NCBI RefSeq assembly: GCF_000743525.1
Contig: NZ_JQGK01000021.1
Span: 1 to 39,097 of the forward strand
Direction of reading: 5' to 3'
DNA length: 39,097 bases
Source: Sulfurospirillum sp. SCADC
GTDB lineage: Bacteria > Campylobacterota > Campylobacteria > Campylobacterales > Sulfurospirillaceae
A program made the translations under genes and the position numbers. This document shows, piece by piece, positions 1 to 7,655 of the stretch (positions are counted from its first letter, which is position 1; every line of letters begins with the position of its first letter). The notes under the pieces are model-generated. The model ran no database searches. It saw nothing but the letters and a program-made list of their open reading frames with translations, and was not told where the DNA came from.

Positions 1-534
1 ATGTATTTTGATGGGGGAGTAATAGAATCTTCCATTCGCGTGCTTGTTCTTGGACTCAGGGGCGAAGACCATGAGAGAGATAATTTTTCGATTGGGACGC
101 AAGTTGAAGAGATTATTCGTTCTTTACATGTACCCATTTTACTGGTCAATCAAGAATTTAAAACTCCCCAAAAAGTGCTCATCGCGTATGATGGATCACC
201 CAGTTCGAAAAAAGCCTTAGCGATGGTTTTAAACGAGCCGCTGTTTGCCAAAATAGAGCGACACATCGTTTATGTGCATCACGATAAAGAAGCTTCAGAA
301 AAACTTTTAAATGAAGCGTGTGCCCTTTTGGGCGAATCTGCGCTACACAAAAGTGTCTTCGTTTCGCTTCAAGGTGAGCCTGTTGCGGCACTTTTAGCGT
401 ATCAAGAAAAACAGGGTATTGATTTAATGGCGATGGGTGCGTTTAGCCATAGTCGTTTACGAGATGCCCTCTTGGGCAGTTTTACCGCTAAGATCCTCTC
501 TCAAACCCAAAAACCATTGTTGCTCTTACGTTAG
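1..534 (+). CDS. Universal stress protein (UspA family), tandem-domain type, 5' end cut by window
   Basis: The visible 177 residues contain the tail of one Usp domain (about 1-55, ending in a 'PILLV' strand) followed by a complete second Usp domain (about 58-177). The second domain opens with 'KVLIAYDGSPSSKKAL' and ends with the ATP-binding glycine signature 'MGAFSHSRLRDALLGSFTAKIL' in shortened form G-x(12)-GS. Tandem UspA proteins are usually about 280 residues, so roughly 100 residues lie upstream of the window and the ATG at position 1 is probably internal. The family comprises cytoplasmic nucleotide-binding stress proteins of mostly unknown biochemical role. The gene converges with aioA, and a strong hairpin separates the two. 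Confidence 0.9.
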   Translation: MYFDGGVIESSIRVLVLGLRGEDHERDNFSIGTQVEEIIRSLHVPILLVNQEFKTPQKVLIAYDGSPSSKKALAMVLNEPLFAKIERHIVYVHHDKEASEKLLNEACALLGESALHKSVFVSLQGEPVAALLAYQEKQGIDLMAMGAFSHSRLRDALLGSFTAKILSQTQKPLLLLR

Positions 535-556
535 GAGGTAGCCTAAGCTACCTCCT
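533..556. terminator. Bidirectional hairpin between uspA and aioA
   Basis: A perfect 10-bp stem (AGGAGGTAGC / GCTACCTCCT) with a 4-nt loop begins at the uspA stop codon and ends just before the aioA stop codon. There is no long T tract on either strand, but its position between convergent genes suggests shared termination. Confidence 0.65.
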
Positions 557-560
557 CTGT

Positions 561-3032
561 TTACGCGCGTTCCAAGAAGGTCATATCTTTGATAAGCCCT
601 TCGCTGCGTCCTACTTTGACGATGTTTGCCGCAGTTCCTTTGTAGAAAGGAATTTTAGTATCAGGATCGACATAGTCGGTGCAGAGGTCGTTGATGATGG
701 AGTTTTGGAAACCAAATGCCCCAAACACTTCGCCTTTACGTACCGCATCGGTGACAATCGCGATTGCTCGCGTGGAGCCATAATCGTTATTCAGTTGAAC
801 AATATCACCACTGGTAATGCCAAGCTCTTTAGCATCACTCGGGTGAATCTCAAGCGGAGCCATCGGCCAACGTTTGGCGGTAAATTCAAGACGACCGGTG
901 TGGTAGTTTGACTGCCATACTTCGTTAATACGACCGGTATTGACCCAGTATTTGTAGCGTTTGACTTGTTTCGCGACCTGTTTTGGCATGGCAGGTTGAG
1001 GTGTTGATAAGAATGTTGCACGACCTGATTTGGTGCCAAATTTGCCATCGGTGTAGTTGAGGCGTGTGCCAATAAGCTTGCCATTTTCGACTTTAACGAT
1101 AGGAAGTTGCACACCGTTATTACCAGCGTCTCTTAAAAGTTTATACGTAGCAAGCGTCCCAGTTGAGCCTCCTTGACTTGCCATTTTAGAGCCCTGACCT
1201 GCAAAACCATCTTTGAAGGAATCTTCTTCGTTTTTCCACTCAAAGCCTTCAAAGCGTTTTGCCATGACTTTATTGCCAGATTTTAGGTACTCAGCTTTCA
1301 GTGCATTGGCAATATCGGCTGCGATGAGACAGTCAGGTTTTGCTGTTCCTGGCGCGTCCATCACTTTCTCAGACAGACGCATTCTGCGTTCACCACTCAT
1401 CGAAGTGAGGTTCATCTCCATCGTTGTCGCCGCTGGCAATACAATGTGTGCTCGCTCGCTCGATTGCGTTGGGTAGATGTCCACATCGACCACAAAAAGA
1501 CCGCCTGATTTACATGCGTTGTAGATAATATCGCAGAGTTCATCAAGGTCGTTTCCATGATACCCATTGATCGCATCTTTGACAATTTGACTGCGTTTAC
1601 TCACCGCGTTTCTAAGGCGTTGTGTCGCGATAGACTGCCCAAACGGGTTGGTTCCCCAGATGGAATAGACAAGGTATTTCCCCTCGATGATGTCGGTGTC
1701 GATGACGGCTAGATTTTGCCTACTTGGTCCATGGTACTCAGGTCTCGTGTAGCCTTCTTGGTGACCACCAGCTCGACACACGCCTGTTCCCACACGTCCC
1801 ACGCTGTGGGTCAGCAGTGCTAAATTGACGATGGAAGCGACGTTTTCGTAGTTCTTAATACCCCAAATAATGCCTTTTTCATAGTAAATCGCATTGCGAG
1901 GGCGGTGTCCACTAGGTTTTGGCTTTGCAATCCATTCGGCCGCTTTTTTGATGTCAGAGACGCTAATGTTTGTCAGTGCAGAAGCGTATTCGAGGGAGAC
2001 TTTATTGACCTTGTACATTGCATCAAAGTTCTCGGTATGGTTTTTAATGAACTCTTTAGCTTCCCAGCCTTGCTCGATAATGTAGCTCACAAGGGCGTTC
2101 ATAAGGGTAATATCTTGACCTGGTTTGATCTGAAGATGAAGGACATTCTCTTTGCCTGCAATGGCAATCGAGTTGGTGATGGACGCCGTGCGTCTAGGGT
2201 CAACAAAAATGATCTTCCCCTTGCTCACACTCTCCCCTTTGTCATACTCTTTCTTTTTGGCTTCAAGCGTACTGCCATCAAGATTGGCTTGCATGTGAAG
2301 GTTAAAAAGATTGGTTTGACACTCATAAGGATTGCACCCAATGACAAGCATCGTATCGGAAATACTCGTGTCATAATAACTGCTGTTCAGCTCACCCACA
2401 CCCATTTCACGGCTTGAATGCACTTCAGAGTTGTACGCAGGGCGATTGTGAATCGAAGCCGATGCGGTGCCAATAGCGGCGTGAAAGAGCTTGCCTGTTC
2501 CCCATGTGTTTTCAAAGCCACCGCCACCGCCACCGTGGTCAAATGTTTTATGCGAAATTTCATCCGCACCGTCGTTGTCGATGATTTTTTTATAGACTTT
2601 TGCGATGATGGATGTGGCTTCTTCCCACGAGCTTTCCATCAGCATACCGCCTCTAAAAATTTGAGGATCCTTGAGTCTGTCTCTGGTCGGACTGGCTGCG
2701 TTGAAGGTTGAAACACCCATCATACCGCCACGCACAGAGTTTTGCCCAACGTTGACCACACACGCTTGATCAGGGATGACCATCAGATTGTATTTTCCAC
2801 CATCACGATCCGTAATCGTGTTGTACATCCGTTCACTGCACCACTCACCATAGGTGGGTTGTTGTTGCGAAAGATCGATGCCAAGGGCATTGTCTTTGTA
2901 GGTTCCTTCCTTTCCAAGTGGCCATTTATAAGACTTATAGCCACATCCAACGATGCAAAACTCACAGGTAACATTTTTGACTTCAGCATTTTTAGGAGGA
3001 ATGGGGAGTCTATCGTTTAAAGTAAGTGCCAT
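561..3032 (-). CDS. aioA: Arsenite oxidase large (molybdopterin) subunit
   Basis: Oxidises arsenite to arsenate at a bis-MGD molybdenum centre in the periplasm. The protein has 823 residues, close to the roughly 825 usual for AioA. Near the N terminus it has the AioA-type [3Fe-4S] motif C23-x2-C26-x3-C30 in 'CEFCIVGCGYK', and a serine (S99 in 'GQNSVRGGMMG') where other DMSO-reductase-family enzymes have a fourth cysteine. That serine separates Aio from Arr, Arx and Nap. There is no export signal. The family is known to cross the membrane bound to its Tat-exported Rieske partner, encoded 10 nt upstream. The start ATG follows an AAGGAG site. No aioXSR regulators or dedicated cytochrome c gene are adjacent. 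Identification is firm; activity is inferred. Confidence 0.93.
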   Translation of the reverse strand: MALTLNDRLPIPPKNAEVKNVTCEFCIVGCGYKSYKWPLGKEGTYKDNALGIDLSQQQPTYGEWCSERMYNTITDRDGGKYNLMVIPDQACVVNVGQNSVRGGMMGVSTFNAASPTRDRLKDPQIFRGGMLMESSWEEATSIIAKVYKKIIDNDGADEISHKTFDHGGGGGGFENTWGTGKLFHAAIGTASASIHNRPAYNSEVHSSREMGVGELNSSYYDTSISDTMLVIGCNPYECQTNLFNLHMQANLDGSTLEAKKKEYDKGESVSKGKIIFVDPRRTASITNSIAIAGKENVLHLQIKPGQDITLMNALVSYIIEQGWEAKEFIKNHTENFDAMYKVNKVSLEYASALTNISVSDIKKAAEWIAKPKPSGHRPRNAIYYEKGIIWGIKNYENVASIVNLALLTHSVGRVGTGVCRAGGHQEGYTRPEYHGPSRQNLAVIDTDIIEGKYLVYSIWGTNPFGQSIATQRLRNAVSKRSQIVKDAINGYHGNDLDELCDIIYNACKSGGLFVVDVDIYPTQSSERAHIVLPAATTMEMNLTSMSGERRMRLSEKVMDAPGTAKPDCLIAADIANALKAEYLKSGNKVMAKRFEGFEWKNEEDSFKDGFAGQGSKMASQGGSTGTLATYKLLRDAGNNGVQLPIVKVENGKLIGTRLNYTDGKFGTKSGRATFLSTPQPAMPKQVAKQVKRYKYWVNTGRINEVWQSNYHTGRLEFTAKRWPMAPLEIHPSDAKELGITSGDIVQLNNDYGSTRAIAIVTDAVRKGEVFGAFGFQNSIINDLCTDYVDPDTKIPFYKGTAANIVKVGRSEGLIKDMTFLERA

Positions 3033-3042
3033 GTTTTTCTCC

Positions 3043-3528
3043 TTAACCTACGTTGTTGTTGATACGGCCAAAAATAAGACCATCAACACCCATGGCAAAA
3101 ATGTCATCGCCACGGATCTCTAAAAGCACACGTGGAAGTGCTCCCGTTGCTTGCCCGATGACCATTTGCCCGTTATTTTTTGCGTCATATTTAGTGAAAT
3201 GACAGGGGCATTCGAACATCGCTTTTTCTTGGTTGTAAACGGTTGGGCACCCTTTGTGGGTGCAGATAATGCTATAGGCTTTGACTTCATTGTTAACATA
3301 GACAGCTTTACACAAAGCGTTTTCATCGGGGTATGAAAAATCAAGTTCTCCCGTCTTTTTGAGCTGTGCTAAAGAGCCAACTCTGTTTTTAGTGTAACCT
3401 CCATACACAGACATTCCAGGGTGTGCAGTTCCTGCAATTAAGGATGGAGTAGCCACAACTGCGCCAAGGCTCAAAGCCGAGAATTTAAAAAAATCTCGTC
3501 TGGTTTGTTTTGCTTCTACGATCTCCAT
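3043..3528 (-). CDS. aioB: Arsenite oxidase small subunit, Rieske protein with Tat signal
   Basis: 161 residues. Residues 9-33 form a twin-arginine signal ('TRRDFFKFSAL' then a hydrophobic stretch). The Rieske [2Fe-2S] ligands are C89 and H91 in 'CTHKGC' and C107 and H110 in 'CPCH'. The C94/C109 pair that forms the Rieske disulfide is present; some AioB proteins lack it. The downstream 'GQMVIGQATGALPRVLLE' segment is typical of AioB. It passes electrons from AioA to a periplasmic acceptor. I chose the ATG at 3528 rather than the longer reading frame because AAGGAG lies 7-12 nt upstream. It is followed by aioA in the usual B-A order. Confidence 0.93.
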   Translation of the reverse strand: MEIVEAKQTRRDFFKFSALSLGAVVATPSLIAGTAHPGMSVYGGYTKNRVGSLAQLKKTGELDFSYPDENALCKAVYVNNEVKAYSIICTHKGCPTVYNQEKAMFECPCHFTKYDAKNNGQMVIGQATGALPRVLLEIRGDDIFAMGVDGLIFGRINNNVG

Positions 3529-3841
3529 ATGTTTCTCCTTACGGGATGTTGTCACGTTTAGATTAGAGCGTTTTGTCTAAATAAAGTCTAAAAATAAAAA
3601 GTTAAACTATAAACATTTGTTATGTTAAAACGCTTCTACTGCTCATGTATAAAATTCAATATGTTTCAATACATAACTAATATTGAAGTTATGATGTATG
3701 TGTAGGCACTCTTTATTTTTTCGTCTTTTTATCATTTTAAATTAGTTTCATTTTTACACAGGCAAAGCATTGTAATCGTTTTGTAGATTTTCTTATGTAA
3801 GCTGTGCAGACTTGCAAAAGAAAAACGCAGAAGGAGAGAGG
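3529..3841. promoter_or_regulatory. Divergent aioB / arsC control region
   Basis: This 313-nt gap holds no gene. It is A/T-rich and must carry both outward promoters. Two features stand out. GTCTAAA occurs twice as a direct repeat with an 11-bp period (3575-3581 and 3586-3592), just upstream of the aioB ribosome site. There is also an inverted repeat TTCAATA-N9-TATTGAA at 3665-3687. Either could bind a regulator. The 11-bp period is the pattern expected for OmpR-family regulators, but no such gene is adjacent. The two-copy ArsR operator of the other ars promoters is not seen here. Confidence 0.4.
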
Positions 3842-4273
3842 ATGATCAAGGTTTTATTTGTGTGTATTCACAACAGCGCTCGCAGTCAAATGGCGGAGGA
3901 GCTTCTTCGAAAATACGGTGGCGAAAAGTTCAGTGTTCAAAGTGCAGGGTTGGAGCCTGGGATTGTAAACCCTCTTGCGGTTGAAATACTCAAAGAAGAG
4001 GGAATTGATATAACAGGTAAAGCAACACAATCGGTGTTTGATTTATTTAAAAATGGAAAACTGTTTCATTATGTTGTCACGGTGTGCGATGAGGGCAATA
4101 GTGAGCGATGTCCTATTTTCCCAGGTCAAACAAGCAGAATTCATTGGAGTTTTAAAGACCCTAGTCAGTTTACGGGAACGTATGAAGAGAATTTAGCGCA
4201 AACCAGAGTGGTCAAAGAAGAGATTAAAGCAGCGGTTTTAGCGTTTATTGAGATGGCTGAAACGCAATACTAA
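3842..4273 (+). CDS. arsC: Arsenate reductase, low-molecular-weight phosphatase (thioredoxin) type, copy 1
   Basis: Reduces arsenate to arsenite in the cytoplasm. 143 residues with the phosphatase-type loop C8-x5-R14-S ('CIHNSARS') and two further cysteines C82 and C90 in 'VCDEGNSERCPIFPG'. Together these make the three-cysteine relay of thioredoxin-coupled ArsC. 'HWSFKDPS' also matches the family. The ATG at 3842 is preferred over an upstream TTG because it has a strong GGAGAGAGG just before it. It lies upstream of arsR but outside the arsR operator, so it may be expressed separately. It is clearly diverged from the second arsC at 6093. Confidence 0.88.
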   Translation: MIKVLFVCIHNSARSQMAEELLRKYGGEKFSVQSAGLEPGIVNPLAVEILKEEGIDITGKATQSVFDLFKNGKLFHYVVTVCDEGNSERCPIFPGQTSRIHWSFKDPSQFTGTYEENLAQTRVVKEEIKAAVLAFIEMAETQY

Positions 4274-4297
4274 ACGCATATGTCTCCCTATGCGTTT
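4272..4297 (+). terminator. Hairpin after first arsC
   Basis: A 9-bp perfect stem (AAACGCATA / TATGCGTTT) with an 8-nt loop starts at the arsC stop codon. No strong T run follows, so termination may be partial. Confidence 0.5.
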
Positions 4298-4322
4298 CAT
4301 TGGGCGTACGCATCTCTTTTAC

Positions 4323-4362
4323 ATCAATATATCTTGATATAAAAGAGATATTGTGTTACACT
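4323..4362 (+). promoter_or_regulatory. ArsR operator and promoter of arsR-arsB
   Basis: The dyad ATCAA-N6-TTGAT (4323-4338) overlaps a sigma70-type promoter. The -35 box is TTGATA (4334-4339), the spacer 17 nt and the -10 box TACACT (4357-4362), about 30 nt before arsR. The same 21-bp block recurs exactly at 6021-6041. Binding by ArsR to block RNA polymerase is inferred from position and from the general ArsR mechanism. Confidence 0.75.
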
Positions 4363-4393
4363 CATCGCAATGATTTAAGACGAAGGTGACATC

Positions 4394-4708
4394 ATGGATG
4401 TTTTTTTAAAAACGGTTGGAGCGCTCAACGATGAGACACGCATTCAGATCTTAGCGTTTATCGCGCGCCATGGTGAAGTATGCGTCTGCGACATCGAAAG
4501 TTCGTTCACTATGATTCAATCGCGCGTCTCACGGCACCTCAAAATCCTCAAAGACGCAGGGTTTTTAAAAGTCGATCGACGCGGAAAATGGGCATATTAT
4601 GCCATTCGCTCACCACTGGATCGGTTTCGATTGGTGTGTTTGGAAGAGATAGGCTACCTTGAACTAAACCTGCCTCAAAATAGTTTTACATGTAAAGGTA
4701 TTTCATGA
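4394..4708 (+). CDS. arsR: ArsR-family arsenic-responsive repressor
   Basis: A 104-residue winged-helix dimeric repressor. The metal-binding helix carries C30-V-C32 followed by 'DIE', matching the canonical 'CVCDL' As(III) site. The recognition helix is 'MIQSRVSRHLKILKDAGFL'. The C-terminal residues FTCKGIS are encoded by a copy of the chromosomal palindrome TTTACATGTAAA. The gene overlaps arsB by 4 nt (ATGA). It is likely autorepressed through the operator at 4323 and also represses the second arsC operon through the identical operator at 6021. Confidence 0.92.
   Translation: MDVFLKTVGALNDETRIQILAFIARHGEVCVCDIESSFTMIQSRVSRHLKILKDAGFLKVDRRGKWAYYAIRSPLDRFRLVCLEEIGYLELNLPQNSFTCKGIS
4685..4696. 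repeat. Highly iterated palindrome TTACATGTAA, first of 22 copies
   Basis: The 10-bp core TTACATGTAA, usually extended to TTTACATGTAAA, starts at 4686, 6073, 6297, 6433, 8529, 9134, 14825, 15154, 15613, 16879, 18626, 19230, 19728, 20637, 22195, 23967, 27811, 28372, 29246, 31363, 33237 and 34922. About 14 copies lie inside genes, where they are read as LHVK/LHVN or FTCK/LTCK. The rest lie at gene ends or between genes. None lies in aioBA (561-3528), in the A/T-rich cassette 29488-31277 or after 35 kb. Chance expectation for a given 10-mer in 39 kb is well below one. Confidence 0.9.
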
Positions 4709-5955
4709 TTTTAGCCTCGCTTCTCTTTTTAACGACCTTGGTGTGTGTCATCTGGCAACCTAAGGGGTTACAAATCGGCACAGCTGCTGTTTTAGGCGCT
4801 GTGGTTGCCTTGGTGGTGGGTGTTGTGAGCTTTGCCGATGTGCTGGTGGTGACTAGTATTGTTTGGGATGCAACTTTAGCGTTTATCGGGATTATCATCC
4901 TCTCTATGGTACTCGATGAGATCGGCTTTTTTGAGTGGTGTGCGATTTGGATGACGAAGCTCTCTCGTGGCAATGGGCATGTAATGTTTGTCAATTCACT
5001 TATTTTAGGCTCATTCATCTCTGCTTTGTTTGCGAATGATGGAGCCGCACTTATTTTGACACCGATTTTATTGGCGAAAATGCGCCTTTTAAAATTGGGT
5101 ACGAAAACGATTGTTGCCTTTTTGTTAGCAGGTGGATTTATCAGCGACTCGGCTTCACTCCCCTTTGTCTTTTCAAACCTCACGAACATCGTCACCGCCA
5201 ACTATTTTCACATCGGTTTTGCAGAGTATTTGAGTGTGATGATGGTACCTTATGTGGCGAGTACGCTCATCTCTATCGTATTTTTATGGCTGTTTTTACG
5301 CAAAGATATTGTGGCGCAGGTGGATATTACCTTACTAAAACACCCTGATGAGGTTCTTAAAAGTAAGCCGCTTTTTTACATTGCTTGGCTGTTTTTAGCA
5401 CTGCTTTTGGCAAGTTATTTTGTGGGGGATGTGTACCATCTGCCTATTTCAGTCTTTGCGCTGGGTGGGGCGCTGATCTTTTTATTGATCGCCAATGCCT
5501 TTAAAGTGGTGCATCCTAAAAAAATTATTACAACGGCGCCTTGGCAAGTGGTGTGGTTTAGCATCGGGCTTTACATCGTGGTCTATGGGCTTAAAAACGC
5601 AGGACTCACAGAGTATTTGACCCTCATTCTTCAAGATTTAAACAGTCGAGGTGACACCATCGCCATTGTGGGAACAGGCTTTATTGCCGCCGCTTTGAGT
5701 GCTGTGATGAACAATATGCCCACCGTCATGATTATGGACATCGCCTTGCATGACATCCCCAATCATGCGTTAGCGTATGCCAACATCATTGGGTGTAACC
5801 TAGGCCCTAAAATGACGCCTTTTGGTTCGTTAGCAACCCTTTTATGGTTACATGTACTCGCACAAAAAGGGGTGAAAATCGGTTTTTGGCAGTACTCAAA
5901 GTTTGGACTTCTCATCACGCCACCCGTGTTGTTGTTGGTTTTATTGACACTTTAG
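4705..5955 (+). CDS. arsB: Arsenite efflux permease, ArsB/NhaD (ion transporter) superfamily
   Basis: 416 residues, close to the roughly 430 of ArsB, almost entirely hydrophobic with about 10-12 membrane segments. 'FANDGAALILTPILLAKM' (about 112-129) and the C-terminal 'NNMPTVMIMDIAL' with 'GCNLGPKMTPFGSLATLLW' are the paired, inverted-topology signature helices of this family. It extrudes arsenite from the cytoplasm, driven by membrane potential. It starts within the arsR stop codon and is therefore co-translated. The next gene is 138 nt away across a long hairpin. Confidence 0.9.
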   Translation: MILASLLFLTTLVCVIWQPKGLQIGTAAVLGAVVALVVGVVSFADVLVVTSIVWDATLAFIGIIILSMVLDEIGFFEWCAIWMTKLSRGNGHVMFVNSLILGSFISALFANDGAALILTPILLAKMRLLKLGTKTIVAFLLAGGFISDSASLPFVFSNLTNIVTANYFHIGFAEYLSVMMVPYVASTLISIVFLWLFLRKDIVAQVDITLLKHPDEVLKSKPLFYIAWLFLALLLASYFVGDVYHLPISVFALGGALIFLLIANAFKVVHPKKIITTAPWQVVWFSIGLYIVVYGLKNAGLTEYLTLILQDLNSRGDTIAIVGTGFIAAALSAVMNNMPTVMIMDIALHDIPNHALAYANIIGCNLGPKMTPFGSLATLLWLHVLAQKGVKIGFWQYSKFGLLITPPVLLLVLLTL

Positions 5956-5962
5956 AAGAGGT

Positions 5963-6002
5963 TTTCAAGCTTCCTAGCACAAGACATCTAGGAAGCTTGA
6001 AA
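5963..6002 (+). terminator. Long hairpin ending the arsR-arsB operon
   Basis: A perfect 15-bp stem (TTTCAAGCTTCCTAG with its complement) has a 10-nt loop and begins 8 nt after the arsB stop. There is no U tract downstream, but the very stable stem separates arsB from the promoter of the next ars operon. Confidence 0.65.
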
Positions 6003-6020
6003 GATTTGGAGATACAATAT

Positions 6021-6060
6021 ATCAATATATCTTGATATAAAGATAATTTTATGCTACTAT
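6021..6060 (+). promoter_or_regulatory. Second ArsR operator and promoter, second arsC operon
   Basis: The dyad ATCAA-N6-TTGAT (6021-6036) overlaps the -35 box TTGATA (6032-6037). A 17-nt spacer leads to the -10 box TACTAT (6055-6060). It is identical over 21 bp to the operator upstream of arsR and in the same place relative to its promoter. A copy of the palindrome TTTACATGTAAA (6072-6083) lies between this promoter and the start codon and supplies the AAAGG ribosome site. Confidence 0.78.
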
Positions 6061-6092
6061 TCTTATCGTGATTTACATGTAAAGGTTTTGAT

Positions 6093-6491
6093 ATGAAAAA
6101 AGTTCTGATTTTATGTACAGGAAACAGTTGCCGAAGCATTATCGCAGAAGCGTTGGTCAATGCTAAATTAGAAGGGATTGAGGCGCAAAGTGCTGGAGTA
6201 AAAGCAACGGCTAAAGTGAACGCTTATGCAAAGCAAGTTTTAGAAGAGGAAGGCATTTGGAGGGACGAATATCACTCTAAAACGCTGGATGAGGTTTTAC
6301 ATGTAAACTTTGATTTGGTCGTGACCGTGTGCGATCATGCCCATGAAACCTGTCCGATGTTTCCTAAGCCTATTCCAAAAATCCATGTCGGATTTTCCGA
6401 TCCAGATGGCAAAGATTACGGCGCGTTTATTCTTACATGTAAAGCGATTGAAGCCGAACTTTTACCGATTATCAAAGAAAAACTCTCATGA
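6093..6491 (+). CDS. arsC: Arsenate reductase, thioredoxin-coupled type, copy 2
   Basis: 132 residues, the usual ArsC length. P-loop C8-T-G-N-S-C-R14-S is followed by the resolving cysteines C80 and C87 in 'VCDHAHETCPMFPKP', the staphylococcal-type arrangement. It reduces arsenate through an intramolecular disulfide relay that needs thioredoxin. It heads an operon: its stop overlaps the next start by 4 nt. Two copies of TTACATGTAA lie inside the gene and give 'LHVNF' and 'LTCKA'. It differs enough from the arsC at 3842 to suggest separate origins rather than a recent duplication. Confidence 0.92.
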   Translation: MKKVLILCTGNSCRSIIAEALVNAKLEGIEAQSAGVKATAKVNAYAKQVLEEEGIWRDEYHSKTLDEVLHVNFDLVVTVCDHAHETCPMFPKPIPKIHVGFSDPDGKDYGAFILTCKAIEAELLPIIKEKLS

Positions 6492-7195
6492 ATGTAGAGC
6501 AGATGCTCATAGAGATGATCTCACAGTTTGGGGCATGGGCGATTGTGGCTTCCTTTGGCATCGGTCTATTAACCTCGCTCGCTCCGTGTTCCATCATTAC
6601 CCTTCCCCTGCTTGCAGGTAGTGCTTTGGGACTTTCAAAAGATCTCAGTGCCAAGCAAAAAAAAGTCTTTATTTACCAGTATTCGCTGTTATTTGTTTTA
6701 GGCTTGGTCATCAGCTTTTCACTCTTGATGCTTCTGGTTTCTAAAATGGGCATGATGCTCTCTTTAGCCCCTTTTTGGGCGTATCTGCTGGCAGCACTTG
6801 CCACATTTACGGTGGTTGCGTACGCGCTTGGATGGATTCAAGGCTTCGATAAAGAGACAGTGGCACGAAAATTTTTGAGATTTAAACTGTTGGGTGCGGT
6901 GATCATCGGGCTTATTTTTGGGCTGGTGAGCACGCCATGTGCATCCGCACCCTTGGTTGCCATCATCACCATTGCAAGTCAGAGCGGTTGGGTCTATTCG
7001 TACGCCCTTGTCTTGGCGTTTGCGTTGGGGCATGGCATGTTGCTTTTGGTGGCAGGAACCTCACTTGGTTTTACGCAAAGTGTCGTTTCAAGTCGCAAGA
7101 TCAACAAGGTGAGTCGTGTGATTAACGGCTTTTTTGTTGTGGTTTTGGTGGGGATTGGCGTTTATTTTCTCTACCAAGCGTACCGTGTATTTTAG
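6488..7195 (+). CDS. CcdA/DsbD-type transmembrane thiol-electron transporter
   Basis: 235 residues with six predicted membrane helices. The two functional cysteines of the CcdA family sit in helix 1 ('SLAPCSI', C34) and helix 4 ('VSTPCASAP', C151). Family members carry reducing power from cytoplasmic thioredoxin to periplasmic thiol proteins. Downstream lies a periplasmic thioredoxin-like lipoprotein, the natural recipient. The arsenic operon context suggests that periplasmic thiol chemistry is tied to arsenic handling. That is an inference, since these proteins also serve cytochrome c maturation. Confidence 0.85.
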   Translation: MNVEQMLIEMISQFGAWAIVASFGIGLLTSLAPCSIITLPLLAGSALGLSKDLSAKQKKVFIYQYSLLFVLGLVISFSLLMLLVSKMGMMLSLAPFWAYLLAALATFTVVAYALGWIQGFDKETVARKFLRFKLLGAVIIGLIFGLVSTPCASAPLVAIITIASQSGWVYSYALVLAFALGHGMLLLVAGTSLGFTQSVVSSRKINKVSRVINGFFVVVLVGIGVYFLYQAYRVF

Positions 7196-7203
7196 GAAAA
7201 CAG

Positions 7204-7644
7204 ATGAAGAAAACGATGATTTTAAGTGTATTAACCCTTCTTTTGGTCGGTTGCGGTGAGGCGAAAGTCGAATCCAAAACGCCGATGGCATCTCCTGTAC
7301 AAAAGACACAAGAAGCATCTTCAATATTAGAAGCAACACCGTATGCCCAAATTGCTTCTCACATCGCTAAAACGCCGATGCTCATCGAGTTTGGTTCAAC
7401 CAGTTGTGCTTCGTGTGTTGAGATGGGAAAACTCCTCTACCGTGCCAAACAAGAGCACCCCAAAAGTGCAATCTATTTTGTCGAGGTTTACAAAGACCAA
7501 CAAGCAACCCGCGATTACAGGATACAGATGATTCCGACACAAATTTACCTTGATGGCAAAGGGGCGGAAGCGGACAGACATATTGGAGCAGTGAGTTATA
7601 AACAGTTAATTGTTAAGTTGAAAGAGCAAAAGATTATTTTATAA
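7204..7644 (+). CDS. Thioredoxin-fold lipoprotein
   Basis: 146 residues. The signal peptide ends in a lipobox 'LLVGC' (C17). After a low-complexity linker (about 20-45) a thioredoxin fold follows, with active site C68-A-S-C71 in 'GSTSCASCVEMGK' and a cis-proline loop 'MIPTQIYLDGKG'. It is probably anchored in the periplasm and re-reduced by the CcdA-like protein encoded 8 nt upstream. Its substrate is unknown; the rhodanese downstream or oxidised arsenic-stressed proteins are possible. Confidence 0.85.
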   Translation: MKKTMILSVLTLLLVGCGEAKVESKTPMASPVQKTQEASSILEATPYAQIASHIAKTPMLIEFGSTSCASCVEMGKLLYRAKQEHPKSAIYFVEVYKDQQATRDYRIQMIPTQIYLDGKGAEADRHIGAVSYKQLIVKLKEQKIIL

Positions 7645-7655
7645 GGAGCACGAAG

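Noticed and set aside
2418-3020. Plus-strand reading frames opposite aioA, and similar antisense frames across the window
   Set aside because: They are antisense shadows of well-identified genes, with no ribosome sites or family similarity.
561-3032. ArxA, ArrA or nitrate reductase as the molybdoenzyme
   Set aside because: The C-x2-C-x3-C ... S99 pattern and a Rieske partner are specific to AioBA; Arr and Arx pair with ferredoxin-type subunits.
4323-4338. FNR/Crp-type site
   Set aside because: FNR sites read TTGAT-N4-ATCAA; here the half-sites are in the opposite order with a 6-nt spacer and lie at ars promoters, so ArsR fits better.
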